64,000 nucleotides of DNA from Rouxiella sp. S1S-2 (GCF_009208105.1 NZ_WFKL01000001.1:806001-870000); one strand, 5' to 3'. Positions 7,960-19,388 are shown, numbered from the stretch's first letter. Numbers and translations: made by a program. Notes: a model not told the origin generated them from the sequence alone.

Positions 7960-8973
7960 TTAAATATTTTCAACAACCCGCTGGTTATCCGCAGGGAAGA
8001 CTACGCCCGTCTGATGACGAATTTCAGTCAGCAGTTTGGCCGTAATACGCGACACTTCTAATCCCGGATGGCCATAAAACTTGCTGTCTACCAGGGTGGC
8101 AAAGGTTTCTGCCTCATAGAGCATAGTGTTGATGTGCTGAGGCTGCGTTAGATCCAGCGTTTGCCCACCGCGTGGCGTATAGCGCAGCGTTTGGCATTCA
8201 GATAGTTTATCGATTTGCAGTGTGCCCTCTTCGCCCTGAATTTCACTTGGTAGCAGCGAATCACTCACTTTCGAGTGGTTGATCACCACCTCAAAATCAC
8301 CGTAGGTCGTGTTTTTATAGCCCATCAGCACGGTTCCCTGAGCATCCACGCCGCTCTCCAGCAGCGTCGCGCTGGCAACCACCGTGTTTGGCTCGCCAAA
8401 TAGCGCCACGCTACTGGCGAGGCAGTAATAGCCGATATCCATAATGGAGCCGTTGGAGAACGCGGGATTAAAGGTATTAGGATTCTCTCCCGCCAGATAG
8501 CGCTGATAGCGCGACGAGTACTGGCAGTAGTTAAAAATGGCTTTGCGCAGCGGCCCCATTCTGCCGAGCGTACTTTTCATATGCAGGAAGTTAGGCAAAT
8601 AGGCCGTTTTAAAGGCCTCAAACAGCACCACCTGATTGTCGTTGGCGCAGCGAATTGCCTGCTCCGCCTCTGCGAGAGTGGAGGACAGCGGCTTCTCGCA
8701 AATTACGTGTTTCTTATGGTTGAGAAACAGCAGAGTTTGTTCGCAGTGCAGGGAGTTGGGACTGGCAATATAAACGGCGTCAATTGCGTCAGAAGCGGCC
8801 AGGGCTTCCAGTGAATCAAAATAGTGTTCTACCGGGTAGTCGTGACCAAGTGCTTTGGCATTTTCCAGCGTGCGTGAGTAAACCGCCGTCAGCTTGAGTT
8901 TGCCACTTTCATGGGCGGCGTCGATAAAGCTTTTGGTTATCCAGTTAGTGCCCACTACGGCAAAGCGAATCAT
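7960..8973 (-). CDS. ygjR: Gfo/Idh/MocA-family NAD(P)-dependent oxidoreductase YgjR
   Basis: A 337-residue dehydrogenase of the Gfo/Idh/MocA family. The N-terminal Rossmann fold shows VVGTNWITKSF (a variant GxGxxG), followed by the family motif CEKPLSST with the conserved Lys near residue 94. The C-terminal substrate domain includes GSIMDIGYYCL. E. coli YgjR occupies the same place between ygjP and alx and has nearly the same length (about 334). The substrate is unknown. The ATG follows AAGGGAG at ideal spacing, and the gene is co-transcribed with the amidotransferase downstream. Confidence 0.88.
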   Translation of the reverse strand: MIRFAVVGTNWITKSFIDAAHESGKLKLTAVYSRTLENAKALGHDYPVEHYFDSLEALAASDAIDAVYIASPNSLHCEQTLLFLNHKKHVICEKPLSSTLAEAEQAIRCANDNQVVLFEAFKTAYLPNFLHMKSTLGRMGPLRKAIFNYCQYSSRYQRYLAGENPNTFNPAFSNGSIMDIGYYCLASSVALFGEPNTVVASATLLESGVDAQGTVLMGYKNTTYGDFEVVINHSKVSDSLLPSEIQGEEGTLQIDKLSECQTLRYTPRGGQTLDLTQPQHINTMLYEAETFATLVDSKFYGHPGLEVSRITAKLLTEIRHQTGVVFPADNQRVVENI

Positions 8974-9043
8974 GGTTTACTCCCTTATTGGCATGAAAAA
9001 TATCTGAGAAAAACATGAGTAATATGTGAGTAAACACAGATTA

Positions 9044-9550
9044 CTAACGATACAGTTTTCCGAACAGATCGAGGTGAGTCAGGTACATGCGTGTATCAAA
9101 TTCGAGCTGATGATAATCCGGCGTCATGTGACAGCACAGGCTGTAAAACGCTTTGTTATGTTCTTTTTCTTTAATGTGTGCCAGCTCGTGAACCACAATC
9201 ATACGCAGAAATGCCTCCGGTGCACTTTTAAACACCGTAGCAACGCGTATTTCGGCCTTGGCTTTCAGTTTGCCGCCCTGAATGCGTGAAATGGCAGTAT
9301 GCAGGCCCAACGCGTGGCGCATAACGTGAATTTTATTATCATAGGCCACTTTGCTCAGTGGAGACGAGCTGCGCAAATATTGGTTTTTCAAGTCGAGCGT
9401 ATATTGATAGAGCGATTTGTCGGTGGTCAGCTCGTGAGGTTCTGGATAGCGGCTCAGCAGAACGCTGCCAAGACGATTTTGGTCGATCAACTGGCGCACC
9501 TGGGCCTGAAGATGTTCCGGATACCCTTGCAGATAGGTCAATTCTGGCAT
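9044..9550 (-). CDS. ygjP: YgjP, zinc metallopeptidase-like (UTP pyrophosphatase) protein
   Basis: A 168-residue protein with the HExxH zinc motif in VVHELAHIKEKEHNKAFY near residue 122, typical of the YgjP/WLM-type metallopeptidase fold. E. coli YgjP (167 residues) has been described as a UTP pyrophosphatase, so the peptidase label may mislead. Length and position between ygjR and rlmG are as in E. coli. The ribosome site upstream of the ATG is weak. It is transcribed divergently from rlmG, with about 170 bases between them. Confidence 0.88.
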   Translation of the reverse strand: MPELTYLQGYPEHLQAQVRQLIDQNRLGSVLLSRYPEPHELTTDKSLYQYTLDLKNQYLRSSSPLSKVAYDNKIHVMRHALGLHTAISRIQGGKLKAKAEIRVATVFKSAPEAFLRMIVVHELAHIKEKEHNKAFYSLCCHMTPDYHQLEFDTRMYLTHLDLFGKLYR

Positions 9551-9721
9551 AACTGTTTGCTTTGGCTCTCTTTAATTAGGGGAAAACCTGCACGCAATCC
9601 ACCCGTAAAAGGCCAGCGGGCAGCAAGGGGTGACAGATAATCCCTTTTTAACTGAAAAAACATTTTACTGATAGCGCAATTTAAGGGATAAACAGCGCAA
9701 ATTGAAATTTGAGGAGGGCCA

Positions 9722-10861
9722 ATGAGCCATTTTGAACTGGATACACTGCATCTTGAGCTGGAACGTTATCCGCTGCAGGAAGAATCCACCACGTTGCAGG
9801 CATGGGAAGCGGCGGATGAGTATTTGCTGCAAACCTTGACCACCGACACACTCAATGGCCGTCCTGTGCTTATTTTTAACGACAGTTTCGGTACTCTGAC
9901 CTGTGCGCTGCAGGCGTTTTCACCGGTAAGCATCGGCGATTCGTTTATGAGCCAACTGGCGACCCAGCATAACCTGCGCCTCAACGGCCTGGATGATTCG
10001 CGGGTAACCCACCAAAGCAGCCTGGCACCTCTGCCGCAGGCACCGGGTTTAGTGGTTATCAAGGTGCCTAAAACGCTGGCCCTGCTTGAGCAACAGCTGC
10101 GCGCACTGCGTGAGGTAGTGACGCCCGATACGCAAATTATCGCCGGCGCCAAAGCGCGAGATATTCATACCTCTACGCTGCAGCTGTTTGAGAAGATCCT
10201 CGGCCCTACGCGTACCAGCCTGGCCTGGAAAAAAGCCCGTCTGATACACTGTCAGGCCGAAAGCGATATGCAGCCTGCCGAGCAGGTCACGACCGAATGG
10301 GCGTTAGACGACAGCGAAATGCGCATCACCAACCATGCCAACGTGTTTTCTCGCACGGGACTGGATATTGGCGCGCGCTTCTTTATGCAGCATTTGCCAG
10401 AGGGTATTGAAGGCCGCATGGTTGACCTCGGCTGCGGCAATGGCGTCATCGGCATCACCGCACTGGCGCTTAACCCAGATGCTGAAATGTTGTTTGTCGA
10501 TGAGTCTTACATGGCCGTTGAATCGAGTCGCGCCAACGTCGAAAACAACCTGCCGCAGGATCTTGCCCGCTGCGAGTTTGAAGTGAATAACATGCTGGCC
10601 GGCGTTGAGCGTGAAACGTTGCACGCCGTATTGTGCAACCCGCCGTTCCATCAGGGCACCGTGGTCAGCGATGACACTGCATGGCGCATGTTCTGCGACG
10701 CCAAGCGCTGCCTGCAGCCGGGCGGTGAATTACGCATCGTGGGCAACCGTCATCTGGACTATTACCAGAAACTGCGCCGCCTGTTCGGCAACTGCACCAC
10801 CATTGCCACTAATCAGAAGTTTGTTATCCTGCGTTCGGTAAAAACCAATGCCGGTTACTAA
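9722..10861 (+). CDS. rlmG: 23S rRNA (guanine-1835-N2)-methyltransferase RlmG
   Basis: Methylates G1835 of 23S rRNA using S-adenosylmethionine. The 379 residues match E. coli RlmG (378). The N-terminal half is the degenerate methyltransferase-like domain. The C-terminal half carries the SAM-binding motif [13 protein letters not shown] near residue 240 and the catalytic motif NPPFHQG near residue 310, typical of base N2-methyltransferases. GGAGGG precedes the ATG. It lies divergent from ygjP and convergent with fadH, as in E. coli. Confidence 0.95.
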   Translation: MSHFELDTLHLELERYPLQEESTTLQAWEAADEYLLQTLTTDTLNGRPVLIFNDSFGTLTCALQAFSPVSIGDSFMSQLATQHNLRLNGLDDSRVTHQSSLAPLPQAPGLVVIKVPKTLALLEQQLRALREVVTPDTQIIAGAKARDIHTSTLQLFEKILGPTRTSLAWKKARLIHCQAESDMQPAEQVTTEWALDDSEMRITNHANVFSRTGLDIGARFFMQHLPEGIEGRMVDLGCGNGVIGITALALNPDAEMLFVDESYMAVESSRANVENNLPQDLARCEFEVNNMLAGVERETLHAVLCNPPFHQGTVVSDDTAWRMFCDAKRCLQPGGELRIVGNRHLDYYQKLRRLFGNCTTIATNQKFVILRSVKTNAGY

Positions 10862-10884
10862 CCCTATGATTCAGAAAATCATTA

Positions 10885-13050
<2,166 letters not shown>

Positions 13051-13082
13051 TCATAAATAATGCGGGAAAGAGGCAGGAGTAC

Positions 13083-13115
13083 TCGCCTCTCGGGTAGTTA
13101 ACGGCCCGAGAGGCG
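13083..13115 (-). terminator. Strong stem-loop behind bglX
   Basis: TCGCCTCTCGGG (13083-13094) pairs perfectly with CCCGAGAGGCGA (13104-13115) around a 9-base loop, 20 bases beyond the bglX stop. There is no clear U-tract on the minus strand, so it may act as an mRNA 3' stabiliser as much as a terminator. Confidence 0.55.
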
Positions 13116-13136
13116 ATATTGGCTGGGTTTAGAAGA

Positions 13137-15449
13137 TTATTGCAGCTGGAAGCTGCTTTGCTTAACGTTCTGAGAATCTAAGCCAACAAAAATGTTGAAT
13201 TTACCCGGCTGTGAAGCCCATTTCAGCTGGTTGTCGAAATAGCGAAGATCTTTTTCTTCCAGGCTGAAGGTCACACGTTTTTCTTCACCGGGCTGCAGGT
13301 AAATTTTTTCAAAGCCGCGCAGCTCTTTCACCGGACGACTGATCGAAGCGGTAACGTCTTGCATATACAGTTGCACCACGGTTGCGCCCGCGACTTTGCC
13401 GGTATTTTTAACCATCACGCTGGCCTTGATGTCGCCTTTCGCCGCAAGCGTGGTGGCAGACAGGGTAATATCCGAGACGCTGAACTCGGTATAGCTCAGT
13501 CCATAGCCGAAGGGGAACAGCGGGCCGTTAGGCGTATCAAAGTAACGCGAGGTATATTTATCGGGTTTTTGAGGATTGAACGGTCTTCCGGTGTTCAACA
13601 TACTGTTATAAATAGGAATTTGCCCCACATCGCGCGGGAAGGTCATCGGCAGTTTGCCGGACGGGTTGTAGTCGCCAAACAGTACGTCGGCGATGGCATG
13701 ACCTCCCTCGGTGCCGCTAAACCAGGTTTCCAGCATGGCGCTGGAGATGTCGTTTTCCCAGCTTAAGGTCAACGGGCGGCCGTTCATCAGCACCAACACC
13801 AGCGGTTTTCCTGTGGCCTTTAACGCGCTGAGCAGTGCTCGCTGAGCTTCAGGAATGTTGATATCCGTTCTGCTCGAGGCTTCGCTGGACATGCCCTGTG
13901 ACTCACCGACCACCGCGACGACGATGTCGGCTTTTTCGGCCGTTTTAACGGCTTCATCGATCATCTGCTGCGGCGTTCGCGGATCGTTGGTTACCGCTTT
14001 GTCATAGGAGTTCAGGAAATCATAAATGTTTTTATCGTTGGTAATATTGGATCCACGGGCATAAAGCAGGGTCGCTCTATCGCCAAGAGCATCTTGCATA
14101 CCTTTAAGCACGGTAACGGACTGCTTGGCCACGCCTGCCGCCGACCAACTGCCCATCATGTCACGCTGACTGTCTGCCAGCGGCCCAATAAGCGCAATGG
14201 TGCCTTTTTTCTGCAACGGCAGAGTCTGATTCTCATTTTTTAGCAGCACTAACGAGGTACGGGCAACTTCTCGCGCCTCTTTGCGGTGTAAGCGACTTTC
14301 GGCGTTAGTATCGACAGGGTCCGATGAGACAGGGCCCAGATGGCGATACGGACTGACAAACAGGCCCATGTCCCACTTGGCCGTTAATACGTCACGCACC
14401 GCGCTGTCGATGTCCTTTTGCGATATCAGCCCATCTTTAAGTAAGCCTTTAAGATATTTGCCATACATGTTGTCGGCCATGTCCATATCAACACCGGCTT
14501 TCAGCGCCATTGCGGCCGCCTGACGGTCGTTCTCCGCTACGCCGTGTTTAACTAATCCGCCAATTGCACCGTGGTCACTGACCGTTAGCCCGTGAAATTT
14601 CCACTGGTCACGTAAAATGTCTTTTAACAGCCAGGAATTTGAGGTGGCCGGTACGCCATTCACCGAGTTGAGTGCAACCATTACCCCGCCGGCTCCGGCG
14701 TCCAGGGCTGCTTTATAGGGAGGCATATAGTCGTTAAACATCCGCGACAGACTCATATCAACGGTGTTGTATTCACGCCCGCCTTCCACCGCGCCATACA
14801 GAGCAAAATGTTTAACGTTAGCCATGACATTGTTCGGGGCTGAAGGATCACTGCCCTGATAGGCTTTGACCGTTTCATAGGCTAGGCGCGAGGTGAGATA
14901 GGTGTCTTCGCCAAAACCTTCAGAAACGCGGCCCCAGCGCGGGTCTCGGGTAATATCGACCATCGGTGAAAAGGTCATGTTCAGGCCATCAGCCGCCGTT
15001 TCTTCGGCAGAAATGCGCGCGCTCAGCGCGACGGCGCTCATGTCCCAGCTGGCAGCTAACCCCAGACTGATAGGGAATACGGTGCGTTGACCGTGCACGA
15101 CGTCATAGGCATAAAAAGGCGGGATTTTCAGTCGGCTGTATTGCACCTGATCTTGCATCTGACGAATATCATGCTTGGTGACGGTGTTAAAAACGCCGCC
15201 AACCTTATCCGCACGAATATCGGCGATAATTTGTTCCCTGGGATTCTCGGGGCCCACGCTGACGAGGTTGAGCTGGCCGATTTTATCGTCCAAGGTCATT
15301 TTTTTCATCAGGTTTGAGATGAAGACATCGCGCGCCTTACCCTGTAACTGAGGTATACCCGTATCTATAGGGGCTGGCGGTGCGTTTTGAGCATAAAGCG
15401 GTGAGCTAAACAGTAAAACAACGGCGCTAATCAAGTAATGCGGTTTCAT
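13137..15449 (-). CDS. bglX: Periplasmic beta-glucosidase BglX (GH3)
   Basis: Secreted glycoside hydrolase family 3 enzyme that removes terminal beta-linked glucose. The 770 residues compare with 765 in E. coli. The signal peptide is MKPHYLISAVVLLFSSPLYA, with cleavage before QNAPP. The GH3 N-terminal barrel carries the nucleophile Asp in LTVSDHGAIGGL around residue 290. The second domain has VAVVGESQGMSSEASSR, and a fibronectin-III-like domain ends the protein. AAGGGA precedes the ATG. It stands alone at the left edge of the variable zone next to fadH, not at the E. coli position. Confidence 0.95.
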   Translation of the reverse strand: MKPHYLISAVVLLFSSPLYAQNAPPAPIDTGIPQLQGKARDVFISNLMKKMTLDDKIGQLNLVSVGPENPREQIIADIRADKVGGVFNTVTKHDIRQMQDQVQYSRLKIPPFYAYDVVHGQRTVFPISLGLAASWDMSAVALSARISAEETAADGLNMTFSPMVDITRDPRWGRVSEGFGEDTYLTSRLAYETVKAYQGSDPSAPNNVMANVKHFALYGAVEGGREYNTVDMSLSRMFNDYMPPYKAALDAGAGGVMVALNSVNGVPATSNSWLLKDILRDQWKFHGLTVSDHGAIGGLVKHGVAENDRQAAAMALKAGVDMDMADNMYGKYLKGLLKDGLISQKDIDSAVRDVLTAKWDMGLFVSPYRHLGPVSSDPVDTNAESRLHRKEAREVARTSLVLLKNENQTLPLQKKGTIALIGPLADSQRDMMGSWSAAGVAKQSVTVLKGMQDALGDRATLLYARGSNITNDKNIYDFLNSYDKAVTNDPRTPQQMIDEAVKTAEKADIVVAVVGESQGMSSEASSRTDINIPEAQRALLSALKATGKPLVLVLMNGRPLTLSWENDISSAMLETWFSGTEGGHAIADVLFGDYNPSGKLPMTFPRDVGQIPIYNSMLNTGRPFNPQKPDKYTSRYFDTPNGPLFPFGYGLSYTEFSVSDITLSATTLAAKGDIKASVMVKNTGKVAGATVVQLYMQDVTASISRPVKELRGFEKIYLQPGEEKRVTFSLEEKDLRYFDNQLKWASQPGKFNIFVGLDSQNVKQSSFQLQ

Positions 15450-15706
15450 TCAAGATCCCTTATCCCAACTTCTTCTACCCGGCCAATGGCTTAAAGGGTG
15501 ATGGAAAGCTTAATAATTTTTTTTGAAGTAAGGGTGAATCTAATACGGGAATTTGCGATTTAGCAATTAATAACTCTGCTAAACAACTCATTATTTAATT
15601 TCTATGGATAAAGATCGCAATTTGCTTTAAAGCATTGAGGAGAGGAATGACAGCGAGAACCGGCAGGCACTCGCTTAACGGCAGATTCCGGGCAATAGGC
15701 CCCTTA

Positions 15707-15988
15707 TCAAGGCATTGGCCAGTTGGTTGGCGTTTTGCTCATAATATCGATGAATACGTCTTTGGACGTCATCCAGAATTGCGTAATAGCCTCAATGCTG
15801 AATGTCATGCCCATTAATCCCATCACAAACCAGCAGGTCATGGACAGTCCTAAGCCACTGCACATAAAGGCCAAGGTATTTTTACTGGTTTGACGGCATA
15901 CCACGTTCATTTGGCTGGCGAGAAACATCATCAGTGCGCTTAGTAATTCCCAGCGCATCATCATGAATCCAGTAGTCAGGGTACTCAT
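15707..15988 (-). CDS. Small inner-membrane protein, 93 residues, unknown function
   Basis: I do not recognise the family. From the ATG at 15988 the protein is Met- and Phe-rich, with two or three hydrophobic segments: WELLSALMMFLA, NTLAFMCSGLGLSMTCWFVMGLMG and a weaker C-terminal one. The ATG at 15988 is preferred to an upstream TTG because GGAAA lies about 8 bases before it. It is a single-gene unit. A perfect CRP-type site (16106-16121) lies about 118 bases upstream of the start, so catabolite control is plausible. Confidence 0.6.
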   Translation of the reverse strand: MSTLTTGFMMMRWELLSALMMFLASQMNVVCRQTSKNTLAFMCSGLGLSMTCWFVMGLMGMTFSIEAITQFWMTSKDVFIDIMSKTPTNWPMP

Positions 15989-16105
15989 CGAATATTTTCC
16001 TTTGATGCAGTCAATTTTTACGCTCAAAACGGTTTTTGATTCAAGTAATTGACTGATTTTAAATAAGTAATAGTGTTAAGTTGTAAATCGTCAAATGTCA
16101 CTAAG

Positions 16106-16121
16106 TGTGATGCGGATCACA
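16106..16121. promoter_or_regulatory. CRP (cAMP receptor protein) binding site
   Basis: TGTGATGCGGATCACA is a perfect TGTGA-N6-TCACA palindrome with AAG before and TTC after, matching the CRP consensus. It lies between the divergent small membrane protein gene and the RcsB-like regulator gene. At about 118 bases from the former start it could activate that promoter. Confidence 0.72.
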
Positions 16122-16715
16122 TTCTATCATCGGATTATGAGGTTGTGCAAAAAACAATCTGGAATATAAATCCCCCTAATTCGTATAAAAGTAATAAAAG
16201 GAGACCCCTACTCTTTTCTGAAAAGCTTTCCTTACCCGTTAAAGGGGTGAAACGCTTTGCTTTAAAAGCGTCAGAGGTATCTTGCTGTTTTTATAACACT
16301 AACGGTTACTTTCAGTGAGAGGTGAACACTCCCCCTAATTCAGTAGGTTTATTAATATAAAATTTATTACTTGCGGCCGATCTGCCATAAATTTGGGTGT
16401 TTTTCATACTTAAGCATAAATTTTTTTGGAGTTGTTTCATGTCCCTTCAAACTTACTAAGAAAAATCCTAACGCGCTTTACCATGGCTGATTGTTAGTTT
16501 TGTGTAAATAATACGCTTAACCCTGTTTTCCGCTTAAGGAGACGTAGTATTTAATTTCGCTAAAGTGCCAATATCAATACAAAAAACCTAGATAGGCCTT
16601 ATTTTTGGTTTTTTTATTTTTAATTGAGATTAAGAGAATTAGGCCTATTCATGATGTGCTGCTGATTTTATATTTTCATGTGCCGTTAGGATGACTCTTT
16701 ATATTTAAGGGAACT
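16122..16715. other. Intergenic region upstream of the RcsB-like regulator
   Basis: About 600 AT-rich bases without a convincing gene. A possible six-codon frame at 16439-16459 (MSLQTY) follows GGAG at normal spacing and might be a leader peptide, but nothing supports it further. Short hairpins occur near 16210-16280. The regulator's ribosome site AAGGGA is at the right end. Confidence 0.4.
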
Positions 16716-17330
16716 ATGAAAAACTTGGTCTTAATGGAGCCGCATTCCTTTACCTGTATGGCCATCAGGGCGCTTATTCCCGAAGATGTGAAAGTCAAAG
16801 GTGCGCTAAAAGGTTTCCCTCCGTTACAGTCTATGCTTGATGCAGAAATGATCGACATACTTGTCATGGAAATTTATGACACTAATTTATTTCCAATGGA
16901 TGGCATTGATTTTATCCGGCATAATTCCCAACACTGGAATAACGTCACGCTTATCGTCTGTACCGATGTTGATAATATCTTTCTTATCAGAGAGTTAATG
17001 AAGTGTAAGGCGCGCGTTCTTATTTCTAAAAAAGACGGTCTGGAATGTATAAAGCATGCCATTAATAAAGGGATGACAGGAGACTATTATTGCAGTCCTC
17101 ATCTGCTTTCGGTCGTTAACTCGGATGATAATGCGTTGTCATTAACCTCAAGTGAACTAAGGGTGATGTCGCTATTGTTGAATAATAATACACCTGTTGA
17201 AATATCCGAGCATTTAGGCGTGAGTTATAAAACGGTTCAGACACATAAAAGAAACGTAATGCAAAAATTAGGTGCTAGAAACAGCTTTGGCCTTTTGAAA
17301 ATAGGTTATCAGTATAAAGTTAAACTTTAA
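16716..17330 (+). CDS. RcsB-like response-regulator-type transcription factor (LuxR HTH), altered phospho-site
   Basis: A 204-residue protein with a receiver-like N-terminal domain and a C-terminal LuxR-type helix-turn-helix (about residues 142-190: LTSSELRVMSLLL, ISEHLGVSYKTVQTHKRNV). The usual phospho-acceptor Asp in the motif (I/L)(V/L)xD is Glu52 (DILVMEIYD), and the acidic pocket is reduced to Glu8. The conserved Lys survives in ISKKD (about residue 106). Layout and SKKD motif recall RcsB and its partners RcsA and BglJ, which do not depend on phosphorylation. It is an orphan with no sensor kinase nearby. The gene lies about 2.4 kb upstream of the capsule locus, so a role in its control is possible but inferred. 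Confidence 0.8.
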   Translation: MKNLVLMEPHSFTCMAIRALIPEDVKVKGALKGFPPLQSMLDAEMIDILVMEIYDTNLFPMDGIDFIRHNSQHWNNVTLIVCTDVDNIFLIRELMKCKARVLISKKDGLECIKHAINKGMTGDYYCSPHLLSVVNSDDNALSLTSSELRVMSLLLNNNTPVEISEHLGVSYKTVQTHKRNVMQKLGARNSFGLLKIGYQYKVKL

Positions 17331-17410
17331 TATTTAAATTATCACGTCATTTAACTGTCATCTTTCATCCATAAACTCCTGCCAACATTCTCATAACAGG
17401 AGTTTTTATC

Positions 17411-18106
17411 TTGCGTAATTTTGTCGCCGTTCTCGCCTTTTTAACCTTCGGGGCGGTTTTTACCGCACAAGCTGCCGACGAAGCCAAGCCTTTCATCACC
17501 GCTAAAGATGTCGATTTAAGTCAATACCTGCCCGCGCCACCCGCCGATGATTCTGATCAAACTAAAGCTGAAATAGCCGAGCTGCTGACTATTCAGGCCA
17601 AGCGCACGCCAGAACAAGAAAAAGCTGCTATTGCCGATGCACAGGAAAATGTATGGCGTTTTGCCGACGTCATGGGGCCGGGTTTTGACGCCGCCAAATT
17701 GCCGAAGCTGGCCGCATTTTTCGACCGCGTAGTTGCCACAGAAGATGTGGTTGATGACCATGCGAAAAAATACTTCCACCGATCCCGTCCTTATATGGTT
17801 TCTGATGAGCTTCACCCGTTGCTGAAAAAATCAACCTCAGGTTCATGGCCGTCAGGTCATTCAACTATTGGTTATCTGATGGCTACCGTTTTAGGTGACA
17901 TGGTGCCTGAAAAGCGTAACGCACTGTTTACGCGCGCTGCGGATTATGCCGAGAATCGCCTGGTCGCTGGATTCCATTACCGTTCAGATACCGTAATGAG
18001 CCGCACCGGCGCCGCGCTCATGGCGCAAAAAATGTTTGAACAACCTGAATTTACCCGTGAGTATGACGCAGCAAAAGCTGAGCTTCAGGCTCAGATGGCA
18101 AAATAA
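17411..18106 (+). CDS. Secreted class A acid phosphatase (PAP2 superfamily)
   Basis: Periplasmic non-specific acid phosphatase of the PhoN/PhoC type, 231 residues. The signal peptide ends AQA, with cleavage around residue 21. The PAP2 signature is present: KKYFHRSRP (KX6RP), GSWPSGHST (PSGH) and NRLVAGFHYRSD (R-X5-H-X3-D), with Asn in place of the usual Ser before the Arg. The start is a TTG at 17411; AGGAG lies 8 bases before it and the residues after it form the signal peptide, so the TTG is well supported. The substrate is probably broad phosphomonoesters. Confidence 0.9.
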   Translation: MRNFVAVLAFLTFGAVFTAQAADEAKPFITAKDVDLSQYLPAPPADDSDQTKAEIAELLTIQAKRTPEQEKAAIADAQENVWRFADVMGPGFDAAKLPKLAAFFDRVVATEDVVDDHAKKYFHRSRPYMVSDELHPLLKKSTSGSWPSGHSTIGYLMATVLGDMVPEKRNALFTRAADYAENRLVAGFHYRSDTVMSRTGAALMAQKMFEQPEFTREYDAAKAELQAQMAK

Positions 18107-18245
18107 AGAGTGCGTTTCTGCTCCTCTTTTGGCTTTGATTTTAATAAGGCAAAAGGGGAGACGGTATAAATCTTCTGCTGTTGTTTCCTAACCCCTCAAC
18201 TTTGCCTACACTGGATCATCTTTTCATTCCCAGAGAGTTAACCGC

Positions 18246-18779
18246 ATGGAAAATGCATTTAAGCTGATGAATTCGCCGGTTGGGGTATTAACGCTGGTGG
18301 CAAGAGAAACCAGGCTTGCGGCCGTGCTGTGGGAAAGTGAGCGAGAGAATCGTGTCAGGCTAGGAACATTGATTGAAGATAATCATCATCCGATGCTGCT
18401 GGAGACAGAAAAGCAGCTGAATGAGTATTTTGCCGGGACCAGAAGGCAGTTTGTCCTCGAGCTGGATTTTGAGGGTACCGGGTTTCAGAGACAAGTCTGG
18501 CAGGCTCTGCTTGAAATTCCCTTCGGCGAAACACGCAGTTATTCACAAATAGCCAGCGCATTGGGTAATCCCAAATCTGTCCGTGCAGTAGGGGCGGCCA
18601 ACGGCAGAAATCCAATTTCTATCATCGCACCCTGCCATCGGGTGATCGGCGCATCGGGTGCCTTAACAGGATTTGCCGGTGGCCTTGAGGCAAAAGCTTT
18701 TCTATTGACGCTAGAAGGGCATGATTTTTCAACGCCCTCAAAGGCCAGTATGTGCCTGCAGTCCGAACTAGATTTTTAA
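18246..18779 (+). CDS. ogt: Methylated-DNA--protein-cysteine methyltransferase, Ogt type
   Basis: Repairs O6-alkylguanine by irreversible transfer of the alkyl group to a cysteine. The 177 residues fit Ogt (about 171). The active site PCHRVI contains the acceptor Cys near residue 139. The DNA-binding helix-turn-helix lies in SYSQIASALGNPKSVRAVGAANGRNP (about 99-124). GALTGFAGGLEAKAFLL follows the active site, as in the family. It has no Ada N-terminal regulatory domain. It is a single gene, followed by a GC-rich hairpin. Confidence 0.93.
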   Translation: MENAFKLMNSPVGVLTLVARETRLAAVLWESERENRVRLGTLIEDNHHPMLLETEKQLNEYFAGTRRQFVLELDFEGTGFQRQVWQALLEIPFGETRSYSQIASALGNPKSVRAVGAANGRNPISIIAPCHRVIGASGALTGFAGGLEAKAFLLTLEGHDFSTPSKASMCLQSELDF

Positions 18780-18784
18780 TCCGC

Positions 18785-18809
18785 GTGCGAACGCGCTTTG
18801 CGGTCGCAC
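18785..18809 (+). terminator. Probable terminator behind ogt
   Basis: GTGCGA (18785-18790) pairs with TCGCAC (18804-18809), extended inside by CG pairs, and a pyrimidine-rich tail CCCCCTTTCTTCCCTT follows. It lies a few bases beyond the ogt stop. Confidence 0.5.
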
Positions 18810-19227
18810 CCCCTTTCTTCCCTTCTAAATATCGCCCTTTATATTGCTGAATTAATCCTTAATTTTTTTCCTGCTTGAGTTATTAAATTGTAACTATATG
18901 GACGTAACGTTAACCCAGCCGGGTTCAGCGTTTGTGCGGTTGCCGTTGGGGAAGAGCTCTGCCGCTCAGTCTGAAGATGCAAAGGTTTGGAATTGGGACA
19001 ATACAAAGAAAATCTACAATGCATAGAAAAACAAGCTTATTCCTATCGTTTAGTTCTTTGAGTTTTGATTAACTAAGGGTATTGGGAAGCTGTACGAGTA
19101 TGATTTGTGGTCAAGAATGGCGATCAACTGGGGTGATTGTGTGCCGTAGATCGCGAGAAAAATGTAATTGATGGCTAATTTCATTTTATTTTTCTTAACA
19201 ATTAAGTCAATGTGTCGATAATAGGTC
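18810..19227. other. Region upstream of the polysaccharide promoter, no gene seen
   Basis: About 400 bases of mixed composition. Short frames on both strands have no ribosome sites. I looked for an RcsAB box (TAAGAATATTCTTA-like) and did not find a convincing copy. Confidence 0.4.
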
Positions 19228-19257
19228 TTGTCATTTTAGTCGCGTTACCTGCATAAC
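19228..19257 (+). promoter_or_regulatory. Candidate sigma-70 promoter for the polysaccharide operon
   Basis: TTGTCA (19228-19233) and CATAAC (19252-19257) are separated by 18 bases. This is about 130 bases upstream of the JUMPstart, a normal place for a capsule operon promoter. The -10 match is modest. Confidence 0.35.
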
Positions 19258-19274
19258 TCTTCAAATTTGAAGAG
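19257..19274. promoter_or_regulatory. 18-bp perfect palindrome upstream of JUMPstart
   Basis: CTCTTCAAATTTGAAGAG is its own reverse complement over all 18 bases. It lies directly downstream of the candidate -10 element, a position suited to an operator. I do not recognise the binding protein. Confidence 0.5.
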
Positions 19275-19388
19275 GAGGCAGTTTGTTGTGTTCAGACAGA
19301 GCGATCGACGTAGTAATAATATGTTGATGTGCTGTTTTTAAGCGGGAAAACCGGACAATCGCCTAGCGATGATGGGGCATGGAGCCCA

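Noticed and set aside
16073..16318. 81-residue frame upstream of the RcsB-like regulator
   Set aside because: It spans the CRP palindrome, has an irregular composition and no ribosome site.
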